Source: Acanthacorydalis orientalis (lineage: Eukaryota; Arthropoda; Insecta; Megaloptera; Corydalidae). Taken from it: a stretch of DNA of 64,000 nt. The stretch is taken from assembly GCA_034766995.1 (NCBI GenBank), contig CM068317.1, positions 36,713,249 to 36,777,248 on the forward strand, read 5' to 3'. Of this stretch, positions 40,977 to 55,385 are shown one piece after another. Under the pieces are notes generated by a model. It was not told the origin of the DNA. It made no database searches and saw only the letters and a list, made by a program, of their open reading frames with translations. Position 1 is the first letter of the stretch; each line of letters opens with the position of its first letter. Position numbers and translations under genes: made by a program.

Positions 40977-42128
40977 GTACCCTAATTTATATTATTTATT
41001 TTAAATTAAAAATCTATTTTTCTTACAAAAAATATTCTAAATATATGTTTCCGTTTCCTTATTTCTAAATTTTTCTAATATACTTGCAAATTATGAGTAA
41101 TTAATGTTGTTGATTAATTTAATCTTTTTTCTATTTCTCATAAATAAAATAACTTCTATATTTTTTAACTACACATTATGTGACTCATTTAGTGTTAATA
41201 TACAAATTGATATATATGGATATCTTATTAATATTTAAAACATAATATTGTGAATATTAAAAAAATACTCCAGCCCTGCTTTTAAAAGTAATTTCTCTCG
41301 AAGAGTTTTGTCTCGATTCACCGAACAGTCAGGTACATTTATTCTCAGTGACTTGATGGGTTATAATTGAATTTTGCCGTTTTAAATTTAATGAAATAGT
41401 ACATTTTAACTCTATCTTTCTCTCAAACGTCTATTCATAGAAAAAGTCGTCCTTCGTTTTATAAAAGTATACGATCAGACTATTTCATTTAGATTGAATT
41501 CTGTATAATTTGTCATTGTGAGTGTCCCAATTTTACAATTTGAACATATATTGCGTTAGCTAATTCCATTATTGGATTAACGAACGATGAAAGTGTATTA
41601 AAAGAAAAGATGATGAAAAACCCAAAGATAAATTGCTTTTATTTGTTCTTTAATAGTGAAAATCGGAATGGATGTCATATTTGATAAATATAAGCGATTC
41701 TGTTCGATTTCGATTTTCGTATATTAATCATAAAACGTTAGTCTAGATTGAAATCGTGAGAAAAATTATTGCAGGTGGTATTCGTTTATACGATTATTTT
41801 TTATATGACTTATCGATCCAATCTAACATATAATTAAGAAGAATACTTTCAAAATTTTAATACCTAGATAATAAATTTATATAAACACATTTTAAAACCA
41901 ACAACAACAACATGCATGTATGTTTGATGTTTGATGTTTAATGTTGTATAAAAAATGTTGTGATCTTTTTCGCTGATGTTCAATGTTATTGAATTTCTAA
42001 ATCTTCTTCTATTATCTCTTTTTGATCTTTCACATCTGTTAAAATGCGCTTTCTTCCATTTCCAGATTCGATGTTAAAAAACAAAAATTATTTATATTCC
42101 AGACGTTTTGTCGCTGAATTTGTTTCAG

Positions 42129-42269
42129 ATGGCTTTCCTTCAAAACCGATCGATATCTCTTGTTGATATGTACATCGACAACTCGGAGCCTTCAGAAAAC
42201 GTTGGACAAATACACTTCTCTTTGGAATACGATTTTCAGAATACCACTCTTATACTTAGAATTATACAG
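42129..42269 (+). CDS. Syt7: Synaptotagmin-7 exon: end of linker and start of C2A domain
   Basis: Internal exon of 141 bp, 47 codons, phase 0 at both ends, with acceptor gaatttgtttcag and donor cag|gtaaga. The peptide begins MAFLQNRSISLVDMYIDNSE, continues PSENVGQIHFSLEYDFQNTT and ends LILRIIQ. The segment SLVDMYIDNSEPSENVGQIH is what I know from insect synaptotagmin-7 just before C2A. GQIHFSLEYDFQNTTLIL is the first beta strands of a C2 domain. Synaptotagmin-7 is a membrane-anchored, high-affinity calcium sensor of slow or asynchronous vesicle release and lysosomal exocytosis. The calcium-binding Asp residues lie in loops encoded by later exons, which I do not find in the window. The exon begins exactly with ATG, so it could act either as a normal internal exon or as the first coding exon of a short isoform. 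The family call is confident; the organism is inferred as an insect. Confidence 0.93.
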
Positions 42270-42880
42270 GTAAGATTTTATTTATGAAATAACACTGCTA
42301 AGATATATCATCAATGATACTTCAATACTTCGAAACAGAAATACACACAATAACCACTTAATGTTTCTTGAAGAAGGTATAAAATATATCTTTATCGACA
42401 ATACAATTTAAACAATAGTTTATTGCGAAGTTAAGTAAAAATAACAACGGAATAAATAGAGATGAGTTTTTAAATTGAAATCATTATATCACATCTTAAC
42501 ACCGGTTATTTAATTTTGTATAAAAATTTACATAGCAATCAATATAAATATGAAATAATACTTGAATTTTATATTAGTGAAACTCGAATTAATTGAGCAT
42601 CATGTACCATACTGACATTTAATTGTTTTAAAAGACATTTAAATCAAATAACTCATATTGTTCGAATTAAATATTTAAATGAATATTTCGAATGACAGTA
42701 GTGAAGCAGTAATGTCAGTCAGTGTATGTTTTGACACGTTTAATATAGTAGATGTACACATAATATCTCAATCAATTTAAAAAATGCATGATATCCATGA
42801 ATAAAATTGAATTTGTCACTCAAACTTCATTATTTAATTGTTAATTATTTTCATGTCAATGTACATAGAGACATTTAATG

Positions 42881-42886
<6 letters not shown>

Positions 42887-42932
<46 letters not shown>
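42887..42932. repeat. (TA)n microsatellite
   Basis: TA run after catacatacata. Confidence 0.95.
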
Positions 42933-43739
42933 TATTAATTTAAGTTAAAATACACATCAAAATATTTAAAAAATTAAAAGTATAGTTAATAAACTTTAAA
43001 ATTCAAACAAAAAACATGTTATACAAGTGAATATAATTTACTTTTAAATATCATTTATTACATTATTTGAAATGAAACAAATTTAAAACACATAAGATTA
43101 AATTTTAATAATCCTGCAAAACATTCTTTACAATACAGTTTTCAGTTACGTTATCTTCTGTCATCCGTTCGATTTTGACATAAATTAATTGGCAATTTTA
43201 ATTGATGGTCTTTGTTCTAGACATGACAGTTTTATGTATTTGGTCGTTAAGTGGAGAATTTAATTTTTCACAGTAGTGTTGCAAACAAATTATTTTCCAT
43301 ATAAATTCTCGAACAATGATGATGGATGTCTAGTGGTTTGTTGCCATTTAAATGGGTTTTCTGTGTAAATAGTTATTTTTAATTATAGATAGTGGAAAAT
43401 TTTACAATAATACTTTTTTATTGTAATAATAATTCATATTAATCTAGCTGTCGTTCGAAATAGATTGAAATTTAATTTCTAATAAAAAACAGACAATAGA
43501 TTTAGTCTATAGAATAATAATATTTTTTTTATTCCTTTTAAATTAAATAACCATGATATTTGTTTGTTATCGATTATTGATTTTAACTTTATTTACTTTC
43601 TAGTAATTATTTTATTGAATTAAATATTTACTTAAAAATTTTTTTAAACAACCATAATTTTAGTACAACGTTTTTTCTAAATATATTAATTCATATTTTT
43701 TCACTTAATTGAAAAATTAACATTTTGAAGAAACATAAT

Positions 43740-43843
<104 letters not shown>

Positions 43844-45043
43844 CTTATGATAGGTAGTGCCAAAATCTAATACATTAAATAATAAAAAATGTATCATATC
43901 AAACAATAATAAAATTATATTTTTTCACCGTATTGATTTACTGATTGATAATAATAACACTTTTATTAAATCTACTTTCAATCATATGAAAAAAAAACTA
44001 TAATATTAAACCTGTACTGCCTCAACGCCTCATTTTTATGTTTTAAAATTTGTAAAAAATCTATTATCCTCGAGGTATGGTGTAAAATAAATCATTTTTA
44101 TTGCTAATTTACTTTTTGCTTTATCAATACTCTTTAATATTCACAAGTTGTAATACTTTTTTTACAAATTGACTGGATATAATTCTTTATGACTGACTTA
44201 ACAAGAGCATAAAGAATTAATCTTTCTCATATAATAAAATAAATGCTATGAAACATTATAATTTTGGCACTAATTGGTATAATTTGACTTTCATAAAATA
44301 AATGATCGGTGAACTTATCAGCCAAAAATTTAAATATTAATGAAAACAACATGCACTGAAATTCAAAAATGATAATCAAAGATTTCGCTGCCTTTATGTT
44401 GTTAAGATGATTATATCATCGTCGAAATACATGTAAGCAACAATCAAAAAAAATTATGCAGTGAATGAGAAAAACACATTTCCGGAAAAGAAGTTATCCA
44501 CAGTGCCAAAAAGTTTAGTATGTCAAATTTAGACTACAAATATTTTTATAACCTCTTAAGTAACTTCTTTTTTTAAAAAAAGATATAGTTATGTATTTTA
44601 TTTTTCATTTCACAAAATTCTATTAATGAATTTTGTTATACGAGTATTTTCTATCTACGTATATATTTGAGATTTAATTATAACATAAATTAAAGTTTAT
44701 ACAATCTCTCATTTCTTATCTAGACTTACCAAACAATTAATATCTTCTTTCCATTAGAGTTAAAAATTATATAAACCATTAAATTTAATGACCTTAAACC
44801 ATTGAACAGTGAATTTCCATTCTTAAGAAAACCGCTGACACGTAAAAAAGTTTTATGACGCAATAAACTAACAATAAAAGATTTTTCCAGTTTGAAAAAT
44901 ATAAAGTCTTCTATTTGTAGAATCTTGTTTTATTTATTTTCTTGAAAATATAAATTTCAGTGTAGCTTAAAGTGATCAATAACGTTTAATTATCTGTTTC
45001 GTTCCTCATTTAAACAAGATTTTGTTAGAAATCTCTTTTTCAG

Positions 45044-45108
<65 letters not shown>
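45044..45108. repeat. (CT)n(TA)n compound microsatellite
   Basis: About 13 CT units directly joined to about 20 TA units. Confidence 0.95.
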
Positions 45109-45109
<1 letters not shown>

Positions 45110-46788
45110 CATTCCAAATTCATTATACACTATATCTTACAAATAAAATAATAATTAATATAAGGATTATTTCTTTAACAAAGAGTTTTTAGATCCCCAA
45201 TCTTTTATATAAAATATTTTTATTTGTAACATGTTTATTTTGTTTTTGTTTTTCTATTTTATTGTGATTTTCAAGAAAATTCCAATCAACATTTACTACA
45301 TATTTTATTTCTATAGGAAATACCATTCTATTTCAAATATATTTTCAATATTTTTTTTAAATATATTTCAAATACAAGTCTTTATTTTACTATATATCTA
45401 TATTTTACTATTATCATACTTATAAAAATAAAAACATTATATTTATAAACAGATTATAAAAAAATCTCTTAGGGTAATGATCTTTAAAATTAGTATCCTT
45501 CTTATAAAAATATTCTTCGATGATATAAAATGCAAATTGAAAACAGACAGAAAGTGAATTTGAGATAAGAAAAGTTTTAGAAACTCCACGTTAGATAAAT
45601 CTCATAAAGTGTGCACAAATATTGTACGTACACATACATAGGGACCCAGAATACTTAATCTTTCTATACTTTTATGTCTCGTATGCTGAAAATCTCAAGA
45701 GAGAGAGAAAGTTCCGTTGATAAGGTCACACAAAATAAGGACTACAATATCATTGAAAATGTATAAAGGTTAAAAGGTTATAGGCACATTTATAACATTA
45801 TCAAACAAAATGTTTTATCCGCGAATAATATTAGAAAAGAGTATTTAGTGTTAATTGAATTCCCTTCTAATTATATTAGAGTTTAAACTAATATCTTAAG
45901 GAATAAATCCTAGATAATATTAATTTTAGTTCCTTATATAACACGTTCTATACAAACTAATGACTGAGCAACTTGAACTTTACCTCATACACAAGTAATT
46001 CATTAAAAAGTTAGATCGAACGACACCATTAATTTTAAAGGATTTTATTAATATTCCTGATTGAATTTCCGACATAAACCATTTTATATACAGTAATAAT
46101 TTCTGGCTTATTACAAATAACTAATTTCAACAAACACTCGAAAATCGTATCTGAATATTCGCTCGTAAATTCGAATATAAATCAATTCATTGTTATTTTA
46201 ACGCACTGATCCTAACTGTAAACACAATGTAAACAAACTAAAATATTTGAGAACGTGTTTGTTCATGGTCATTTAATACATAAACAGTTCAGTTCCGATT
46301 CGCCTTTCAAAACATTTCACTGATTTTCAAACGAATATGTCAACTACAGTGATGAAATGTTTCCTATGGTTGTACAAGTGATTTAATGGGAATATAGGTT
46401 TTAATTCGATTCAATTACAGTGTTTGTTATCACAGAAAATCTTCTTTAATTCAAAAAATATATAGTTTTCAGCCGTTCGTATAATATAAATTTATAATTG
46501 TTTATTTACAATTCAACAATCACATAAATATAACATATATATGTATATATATATGAATTAAAAAATATATTATCTTTTATAGTAAAAAAAAAATTTTAAT
46601 AGAAAACTAAACTAGATTTTCTTAAAAAAAACATAAACTTAGTTACATTTTTATACTTTGATATAAAAATGACGAAACATAAATATACAATAAAAATTGT
46701 ATAAAATTTAAAAAAATCACAGAAAAATATTTTCCTTCTAAATAAGTATTAAATTGCTACTTTGTACCTGAAATATTTACATTTGATG

Positions 46789-46793
<5 letters not shown>

Positions 46794-46839
<46 letters not shown>
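46794..46839. repeat. (TA)n microsatellite
   Basis: TA run of about 46 bp. Confidence 0.95.
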
Positions 46840-46842
<3 letters not shown>

Positions 46843-48047
46843 ATACAATTTAGTTATTTTTTAAATAATTATTAGTTTTATAAATCATATTTTACCGTAA
46901 ATATCATCTAATAGAATACGATTTCACTTTCAAAAAAATGTAATTAAAACAAATATATCACAATTAATTATTCGTGTTGGTAAATATCACATACAACAAT
47001 TAACATATTGCACGATTGAGTATTGTTTTAATATAACAATGCACCTTTTATCAACTTTCCTAATATCTTCATCTTTAATGTTGTTTCATATTGTTAACAT
47101 TGTAAATTCATTAATACCCTCCAGTTATAGTTTGTTTCTTTGAAAGGAACCCTACTGTTATTACTTTCTATGAATGAATCTCAAACCAGACACCAAATGT
47201 TTTGCTTGTAGCGTATTCAAGTTTACTATTACAAAATAATAAATTATTTAAAATCCACTTTAATTTGAACTGAAACCGACAATCTATTTTATTGTCTTTA
47301 ATAATTAATTTTGAAAATAACTCATTTTAAATTTTAGTATTTAATATTCAATTGAAAAACACTTGACATTTTTATTTTAACGGTTTGGATCGCTCTAAAA
47401 AATAACAAATCTTTGCTCAAAAATACAATTTGTTATTTGGATATTATTACAAAATTTACTATTTTATCAACACACGCAATTCTATCATTTAATCAGTATT
47501 TAAATGCCTTCATTCAGTGTTCTCTATTATTTTTATTAAAATTGATTCATCACCTGAAAATCTTATATTTTATGTTTAACCTATTAGTTTGATTTAACAG
47601 TATTTTTTTCTTAATTAGTGATACACAGACCGTCCAAATAGTCGTTTTTAAGAAATATGCGTTATATTTAATTCTAAATAAAATCATTAATTTACTGAAG
47701 AATTCTTAAGTATAGTTTTTTCAAGCCTATCGAAAATATATTTAAAATTAGTTCCAAGAAAATGTACCATATTAAATGCTTATTTGAAAAGAATTTTAAT
47801 GAAAAATAATATTCATCCAAAAACTGTATAATGAAAAATTACCAAAATATACAGCATAACAAAATAGCATATTTATATATATACATTTATTTTAATGGTT
47901 TGAAATAATATTATTTATTAATGGTAATTTTATGTTCTATTTTTATTTTAAATTAAAAAAATAATTAATAAAAGGGAAAGCAAAGAATCGTATATATTTG
48001 TCCAGAAGTAGTGTCAAAATTATACATACTTGGTGTCATTTTTCTTA

Positions 48048-48068
48048 TCTCTCTATTTCTCTCTCTCT

Positions 48069-48155
<87 letters not shown>

Positions 48156-48200
48156 GATAGATTGATAGATAGATAGAAAGATAGATAGATAGATAGATAT
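48048..48200. repeat. Compound (CT)n(AC)n(TA)n(GATA)n
   Basis: Four repeat types follow one another: CT-rich, ten AC units, about 28 TA units, then GATA units with 'gaaa' breaks. Confidence 0.95.
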
Positions 48201-48592
48201 AGAAAGAGAGATTTACTCCTGTTGAGATAGTTATTTTTACCTAATTGATTGTACACCTCGCTTTTTAAAACATATAAAAGATAACTGTCTTACCCATCTC
48301 CAAATACAAAAGTTACTGAGTTTAAACTTAACGTTTCTGTCTTTCAATAAAACTATAATTTCCCAACCAATATATTCTGTATAATCAACGTTTAGAATTT
48401 TTTATACTAGATTTGCTATTCTTATCAAATGAAACAAAAATTTGACGAGAAAGACTTAATTTTAAACATTATAAATGTACTGAATAACATATGGAAGAAT
48501 ATCCATTGTCAAATTATCAATCACTGATATAACGATTAGTGGTTGTAACGAGGAAATAGAGCAGTCCCACAACAGTCGTTATAATCAAGTTC

Positions 48593-48593
<1 letters not shown>

Positions 48594-48653
<60 letters not shown>
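48594..48653. repeat. (TA)n microsatellite
   Basis: TA run of about 58 bp. Confidence 0.95.
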
Positions 48654-48658
<5 letters not shown>

Positions 48659-48989
48659 AATTATGATTACTAGATAAAAAATGCATTAAAAATGAGTTTG
48701 AAAATCCAGCAACTTGTATATCATAATGTTGATCATAATATTTTATTGATCGAAAGGTAGTGAATAAAATGTGATTCTTATTGGAACGTGAGCAAAAATA
48801 TCGCAATACAAATAAAAATATCGAATATAAACCAATACAAAAGCGAACGTTTCTGTTTACGTTTCATTATTCTTTCTTTTAGTGAGATTTGTTTATCATT
48901 GATTTATTGTACCAGAATTCGACTTAGGACCAAAGGCTATATTATTCTCTCCAAATTTATCTCTTGGTGTTTGTATATGTGCGTGGGTG

Positions 48990-48997
<8 letters not shown>

Positions 48998-49021
<24 letters not shown>
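48998..49021. repeat. (TA)n microsatellite
   Basis: TA run flanked by TG-rich and tatg/gatg stretches. Confidence 0.9.
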
Positions 49022-52000
49022 GTATGGATGTATGAGTGGGTGGTTTTGAGTGCAGTAATATGGTATTGAATGACTTTTAAAAAAAATATTTTACATTCCC
49101 TGCTAATTAATTAATTCTTTATATTATAATTGGGGATTCGAACAAAAGTCAATATATTCAATAAAACGTGAAATAATTCTAGGTCAGTATCGTAAAATTT
49201 TTCTTTAATTTATTTAACTGAAAACTACCAAAAATCTTTGAATATGTCGCTTAAATAATTTTTTTTCTAAAAAAAATAAAACTAATCGAATTCTCCATGT
49301 ATTTATTTTTTTCCTCAATAAAGATGTAAGTTTTCACATAAAGCTTTCTAAATTATTGATCATTTAAGAATAGCAGATCGGTAATAAAATAGCAATAATT
49401 AATTTAATAAAAGCATATTTTGAATATTCTAACTCGATGTTCCATGTTTTTGTTCATAAAATAAAAATGAATCATTAAGTACAAGTGTATGTTTTAAATG
49501 GGATTAGTGTTATAAAGTTGTGTACTTGTGTATGGTCATACATATAATCCCGTTGAAGTATTTTCCTCATGTTCTTGTTCCTTTTGAAGATATCTACAGC
49601 TATTTGAAGATGAAACACGTACTAAAACTACTTGCGGAAGATAAAAAGTCACGTGATTCAAAATAACAAAAAACAGTATGATAATTCATAGGACGTACAC
49701 TGAAAATAAATTCAAGTTTCATAACAGAAAAAAATATTGTTCAAATCTGTAAACTATAACAATTTTAAACAAGTATATAATATAAAAGGTGTAATTTAAA
49801 TACGTTACTTTGAAATTAATAAGTAATACTTTATAGTACTATTGTATTCTTAAATACTAATAAGTATTCTAGTATCTTGAAATTTAATATTTATTTATCA
49901 TTTTTTTACATATTATTTTATTACCAAAACATACTATATTAAACAAAATATGATTCATAGTAATATTGCAAATATTAGATAAGAATTGACAGTAAAGACC
50001 ATACTATAATTAAATTAAAATATGATACTCTTCCCTTTATCCCTACCTTACTAATTTAATCATGTCTAGTACCACAGGCTCATTTATATGCTAATAACGA
50101 TTTAAGTTGCCTGTTGCTATATAGTCTTACCCTAAGTGATTACCTTAATGCCATTTTTTATTCGCCATGTTGATGGCGTGATTATCGACTGTTAAAAGTT
50201 TCCGGCGATAAAATATCAAATTTATACACCTTTTCTGATTATACTACGTAATCAGTTTTACATTTTCTATAATGTAGGTAGACGGTATTGAAGATTCATT
50301 TACAGTTGAATGTTTGAAACATATTGCAAATATTTGATTTAGTCAAATAAATCCAGTTTTTATATTTATTGTTTTTATAAAGATTCAAATTTATTTACTA
50401 ATTTATATTCAATACATAAATAAGAAAAATATAACATATTAATTGAGAATATGATTTTAATTGAATAAAGCTTTTACAACACTGTATTCTTATGAAAAAT
50501 GAAATAAAAAATGTATATTTTTTCATAATTTGATGAATATAAAAATTGATTTGTTTCTTTACTTACATCATTAATTAGAAATAACAAAACAAAATAAAAC
50601 AAATAAATATAATAACGGCATTAATCACATATTAAAATGTAATTAATGTTTATTTTCGTATTTTATTGTACGAGTAATATTTATTATTAAAAAAATAATT
50701 ACATATTATATATTGATTTAATTTTATTTTAATCTTTATTTAAAAAAAATAAAGATATAGTATATTTCAAATGTGTTTTCAAAAAACTACTAATTCATCG
50801 CGTTATCTAATATCAATTTCATTTTTAATATTATTACAAGTTTCCTTTATACCATTCTTCGTACATATATATTTTTTGATAAATAATAAATATTACCCGC
50901 TTCAAACTATTTTATGATATAAAATACTGTGAAAAAATAGCGAAACTTTCAAGAATTTAATATCAACAATCTTCTATATACAACGTTTGATATATTTTAT
51001 TGATATTGTTTTTTTTCTGAAAAAGAAATCCCGGTATAATATGTCTAGTAATTTCCGTTGAAGTGTATTTTTTCTCTAGATAGTATACTACATACATAAC
51101 CTTAGTATCATTATTAGAATCATAACACAAACATCGTAAACATACTGAAAAGGTCATTGACTTTTCGATTTTTTAAAAATCATATTGGCTTGATATTGAA
51201 ATGTAAATAAGTCGCTTTGAATTATTCAGTAGGGGTGTAGACTTTGTCACCAACTACAATATCAGTGCCAGGGTGAGGCGTGTGGTATCGTTTACACAAA
51301 TTGATCTAAAGCAACAGCTTGAAGTCTTAGAAAATTGGATCATAATGATCATTGTCATTATATCGAAACACTGATAAATGAATAATGCTCGTCCTACCTT
51401 TTTTCAATATAAATAATCAATAAAATATTTTAATCGAATTTAATTAAACGATGTATCTTTTTATAAAAAAGTTCTATAATTTAAAATGTTTATTTTCAAC
51501 ACAAGTTCTACGAAGAAAATTATAAAATGAAAATTAATAAAATTTATTTTTATTTACAAGGCTAGAAATTTAAATCCTTCTTGAAATAAAATATATTTTA
51601 TTTTAATAGTGGTATAAAATTCTAAAATACAATTTATTTTTATTTAAGAGATTTGATATTTCCAGATAAATTTATGTATTTTTTAAAATTAGTTTTAAAA
51701 TATCTATATAAATTTTACTAATGAAAAAATATTTTAAACTGAAAGTGAATTCTAGTAAATATTATATAAATTGACACAGATAATCATTCAGTATATTATT
51801 GAAATATATTTTTATATTAAAAAAAAATTTCTAACACCAAAAAGACTTGTATTTTATTTTAAAATGTTTTGTTTTTATAATTATTTTTATTTTTTAAACA
51901 GAAATTTTTTTGAAAATTAAAATAAAATCTATCCCTCCAAATAACTTGCTGAATTGTCTAGATGTTCATTTATAAGCTTGATTTCAGCTCTGTAGTAGAT

Positions 52001-53294
52001 TTTGTCTGTTATTGAAAAAAATTTTTCGTTTTCACTTAAAAAATATTAATTTCGATTTAAAATCATTTTATTAAAAAATAAATTCCATTATAAACAAAAC
52101 ATTCTTTTCTATACAATTTTAAAAAAAATTATCTGTAAATATAACTGAAAACTTGATTTTTTTATTTTGAAATTAACTCATACTTATTATTATTATTCTT
52201 TAATATAAAATTCGCGGCCATTCTTTAATATAAAAACAAAATAATAATTCTAAACGAAACTGAAATTCTATCCAATTAAAAAAAGTCATACATTTTTCAT
52301 CGTATGAAAAATTGTAACACAAATAGATACAAACATAATAGTGAATTTCTTTTGAGTTGTATCTATATTTTAAAAACTAAAAAATAAATCTAACTTTTTC
52401 AGTTAGTTTCATTGTTTATTTATAAAATGATTTGTTTTTCGCCTACAAGTATCTTTTTTTCCTAACATTCTACAAGAAACAAAATATGATATGCTATTCT
52501 TTATTTCAGTGTTCTTCACAACTACTACTTATATTTTATGGATTAGTTTTGATAAAATATAAATTGTCAATTCTTAGTTATTCTCTTTTTGACAATAGAC
52601 TTGTACTAACAAAAACTATATACTGAGTGAAAAAAGTTTTCTTAACTTGTTTATTCCATTACACGGAAACCTGAGGAATCAATAACAATATTACATTTTT
52701 ACGACCGTATTCTGTTGTTAGAAGTTCACGCACAGCTTGAATACCGATATGTATAAAATTTCAACTAGGTTTGCGTTCCGCTATAAGAAAATTCCAAACA
52801 TTAAGAAACTTTATTCTACTATTTACGTGAGAATTGGAAAAGTTCTCTTGTATGTCATATAAATTGTCATCTCCAAAAATTATCTACTGACAAGCATGTT
52901 ACCTTTTTCAAACATTTTTGTCGTAAAATCGATTTTATTATAAAAATGATTTTTTTTATATAAAAATCTTAAAAAAAATAATTCAATAATGGCATTAGTT
53001 AAATTTTAAGACACGAATCTATTTTATTTAATTAATTAAGTAAGCATATTTAGTTAAATTGATAATTAATTGAAAAGATATTCATGATGACTGTTGAAAA
53101 ATCCACAAGATTTTCATATATTTACACTTCTCTACCATGCTAATAGACACATGAATCATTCTAATTACTTAAAAGAGAGGGAGATGAAATTTGTTTACAG
53201 TTCTACCAACTAAATGTACGTGGTAGTCCGGAATTATTAAATAAGACACGTTTTCATGTTTACGTATGGAAGTTACATTAATTTAAATGTCAAA

Positions 53295-53298
<4 letters not shown>

Positions 53299-53332
<34 letters not shown>
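53299..53332. repeat. (TA)n microsatellite
   Basis: TA run of 34 bp. Confidence 0.95.
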
Positions 53333-53336
<4 letters not shown>

Positions 53337-53450
53337 GCAATTTATACTCAAATACGCACTTTATACGCACCTTTCCTCTTTATCAAGTGTATGATTTTGT
53401 CAACAAAATATTTCCTTGTTTTTTAAATAAAAAAATTATATATATATATA

Positions 53451-53653
53451 GCTTGATTCAACTTAGGATTCCACAAAAAGTCTTAAAAAATGTAAAAATT
53501 AAAAAAAAAACTGTTATCGCCCATTTAATATTTTAATTCAATTGTATTTTAGTATTGAATTGAACTAAAATACCAAATAAAAAATAACATGACTTTTCTT
53601 AACCCTCGCACAGCCTTTTATTACTTCCATATGGAAGCCTAAATTGAATCACT
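53451..53653 (+). mobile_element. MITE-like hairpin element, copy 2
   Basis: A 203 bp element embedded in a (TA)n microsatellite, so both sides end in TATATA. Left end TTGATTCAACTTAGGATTCCA; the right end, reverse-complemented, TGATTCAATTTAGGCTTCCA. The interior has a second inverted repeat (attttaattcaattg against gaattgaactaaaat, loop tattttagtatt). It shares length, end sequence and core with the copy at 32129-32332. It is more complete at the left terminus than copy 1. Confidence 0.72.
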
Positions 53654-54191
53654 ATATATATATATATATAGTACTTTTTCTTTTTAGTGGTATTTGATAA
53701 TTTTTCAAATTAAAAAAACATTACTGAAAACCCGAAATTAATCGAAGTTTGTTGCCAACAACAGAATTTATCATTACAAATTTTTGAACAGTATTAAATG
53801 TATTTTTTTTAATATAAACGTAGTAATGTAACTATGTCACTTCGCCACATAATTGAAATGTATTATTGATTTCATTTGAAACAATGAACCCTGAACAAAT
53901 AACTTTTAATTAATCTACACATTAAAACTGTTAATTCATTTTTGCATTGTAGGTTTCATTAAACACGTTTTCAAAACACACATCGTAAATGTGAAATACG
54001 CGACTTCACATTTCATATAAAATTGTACAAAAACACAACGTTTCATTTAGAAATGAAATTTTATTACAACCATTTTGTACAATTTATAGCAGTGTGGATG
54101 TACGATTTTCTCCATTAGAAGAATTAGTATATATGTTATAAACTCGACTACGTATTCATTTCTTTTACCATTTTGACTACTTGATATCGTT

Positions 54192-54194
<3 letters not shown>

Positions 54195-54231
<37 letters not shown>
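54195..54231. repeat. (TA)n microsatellite
   Basis: TA run of 37 bp. Confidence 0.95.
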
Positions 54232-54237
<6 letters not shown>

Positions 54238-54510
54238 CACTACTATTTTCATTAAAAAATAATTGATTTTATACATTCACTATTAAACGTTAAATTTGTT
54301 AAACAAAGAGTTAACATAAAAGATGAAAGACATTTATGTTTAAACATATATTTAGCAGAGAAAAACATGTGAAGTATATATTTCAATGAATTTGCAATCA
54401 AAATTTTATGTCTAAATTTTTAATTGAATTTAATATAATGATTTCTTGTGAAATTAGGTTTTAATTTAATACTTGTTCTTTACCAAATGTAATCAAAAAT
54501 ATAATATAAA

Positions 54511-54578
<68 letters not shown>
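54511..54578. repeat. (TA)n microsatellite
   Basis: About 68 bp with one 'tg' break near 54560. Confidence 0.95.
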
Positions 54579-55224
54579 GAATAAAACCTTTTTCCATCGA
54601 AAATTATATTACATGTGCACTAAGCATTAAGTCAAGAGCCTCTGGTAGACTGCGAAATTCTTAATATCTCCAGATATTATTCTACTTCAGAATTTTTCAT
54701 TAAAAAATAAATTAAGGGGGAAGATAAGTACATCAATAAATACCAGGGAGCCGATTGATCTTTCAATTAGTTATACTCCAATGGTTCTTTGATGTAACGG
54801 ACTATATACTTTTTATCTGATTTAACAATTTGTTGCGTTATTCAGTCTTCGTACAAACAGGCACTTAATGTCGTTCACCGAAAACGAAACACGTAGATAA
54901 TGGTTTTTACTCGCACGTTTTTTCATTATAAATTGATGAATAAATTAACCATTCTGTATTAAGATTGTTGTATTTGCACAACACATAAATATAATTCTTA
55001 CAAAATTAAGTTTCAGTTTATAGCGATTTAATATTCAACGCTGAAATTAATTCCTGTTTTAGTTGTTAATACTATCTTATGTTTATAAAGTTATATTTTT
55101 CTTTGTTTATTTTCATTTATTTCTTATCTTTGTTGTTGATGACTTTTTCTATTTTCTTAATTTCATGTTTACGCTCAATTTTATCCAATGGGATATATTC
55201 GTTTATTTGTGAATACTAATAAGT

Positions 55225-55385
55225 TATAGTAAACTACATATGGATTTACATAGAGATTTGTTTTTTTCAACACAGTCGCCATGCCTATTAAGGCGCTTGT
55301 CATAACAATAAATCAAGAAACAATCAAAACTACTATTTAAAATGAATTCTGCAGATATAGCCATTACTTTGTCTGGCCATTGTTT
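55225..55385 (-). pseudogene. Possible C-terminal remnant of a mariner-type transposase
   Basis: On the minus strand an open stretch of about 50 codons, ending in TAA near 55229, contains YDKRLNRHGDCVEKN. This resembles the conserved C-terminal Arg-Tyr-x-Lys-Cys...Gly-Asp-Tyr-Val-Glu-Lys block of some mariner transposases. Nothing upstream on that strand (55390-55900) gives a catalytic motif, although that region is less AT-biased than its surroundings. The match is short and could be chance; it would be an old, truncated copy. Confidence 0.35.

Larger units (their letters stand above)
31408..42128 (+). other. Syt7: Intron between the Syt7 linker exon and the C2A exon
   Basis: A 10.7 kb phase-0 intron, from donor gtaaat at 31408 to acceptor tttgtttcag ending at 42128. 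It holds a duplicated (TA)n block (31895-32062), one MITE copy (32129-32332), a palindrome in a GC patch (34515-34526), a promoter-like GC island (36170-36600) and (TA)n arrays at 32591, 37751 and 40938. The open frame of 109 codons at 34136-34465 has no recognisable domain and is AT-driven. I found no convincing cassette exon. A donor-like cag|gtacat at about 41330 follows a short stretch whose acceptor options give the wrong length or a stop codon. Confidence 0.8.

Noticed and set aside
41290..41332. Possible cassette exon ending cag|gtacat
   Set aside because: The acceptor options give a 29 bp exon that breaks the phase-0 frame or a stop codon.
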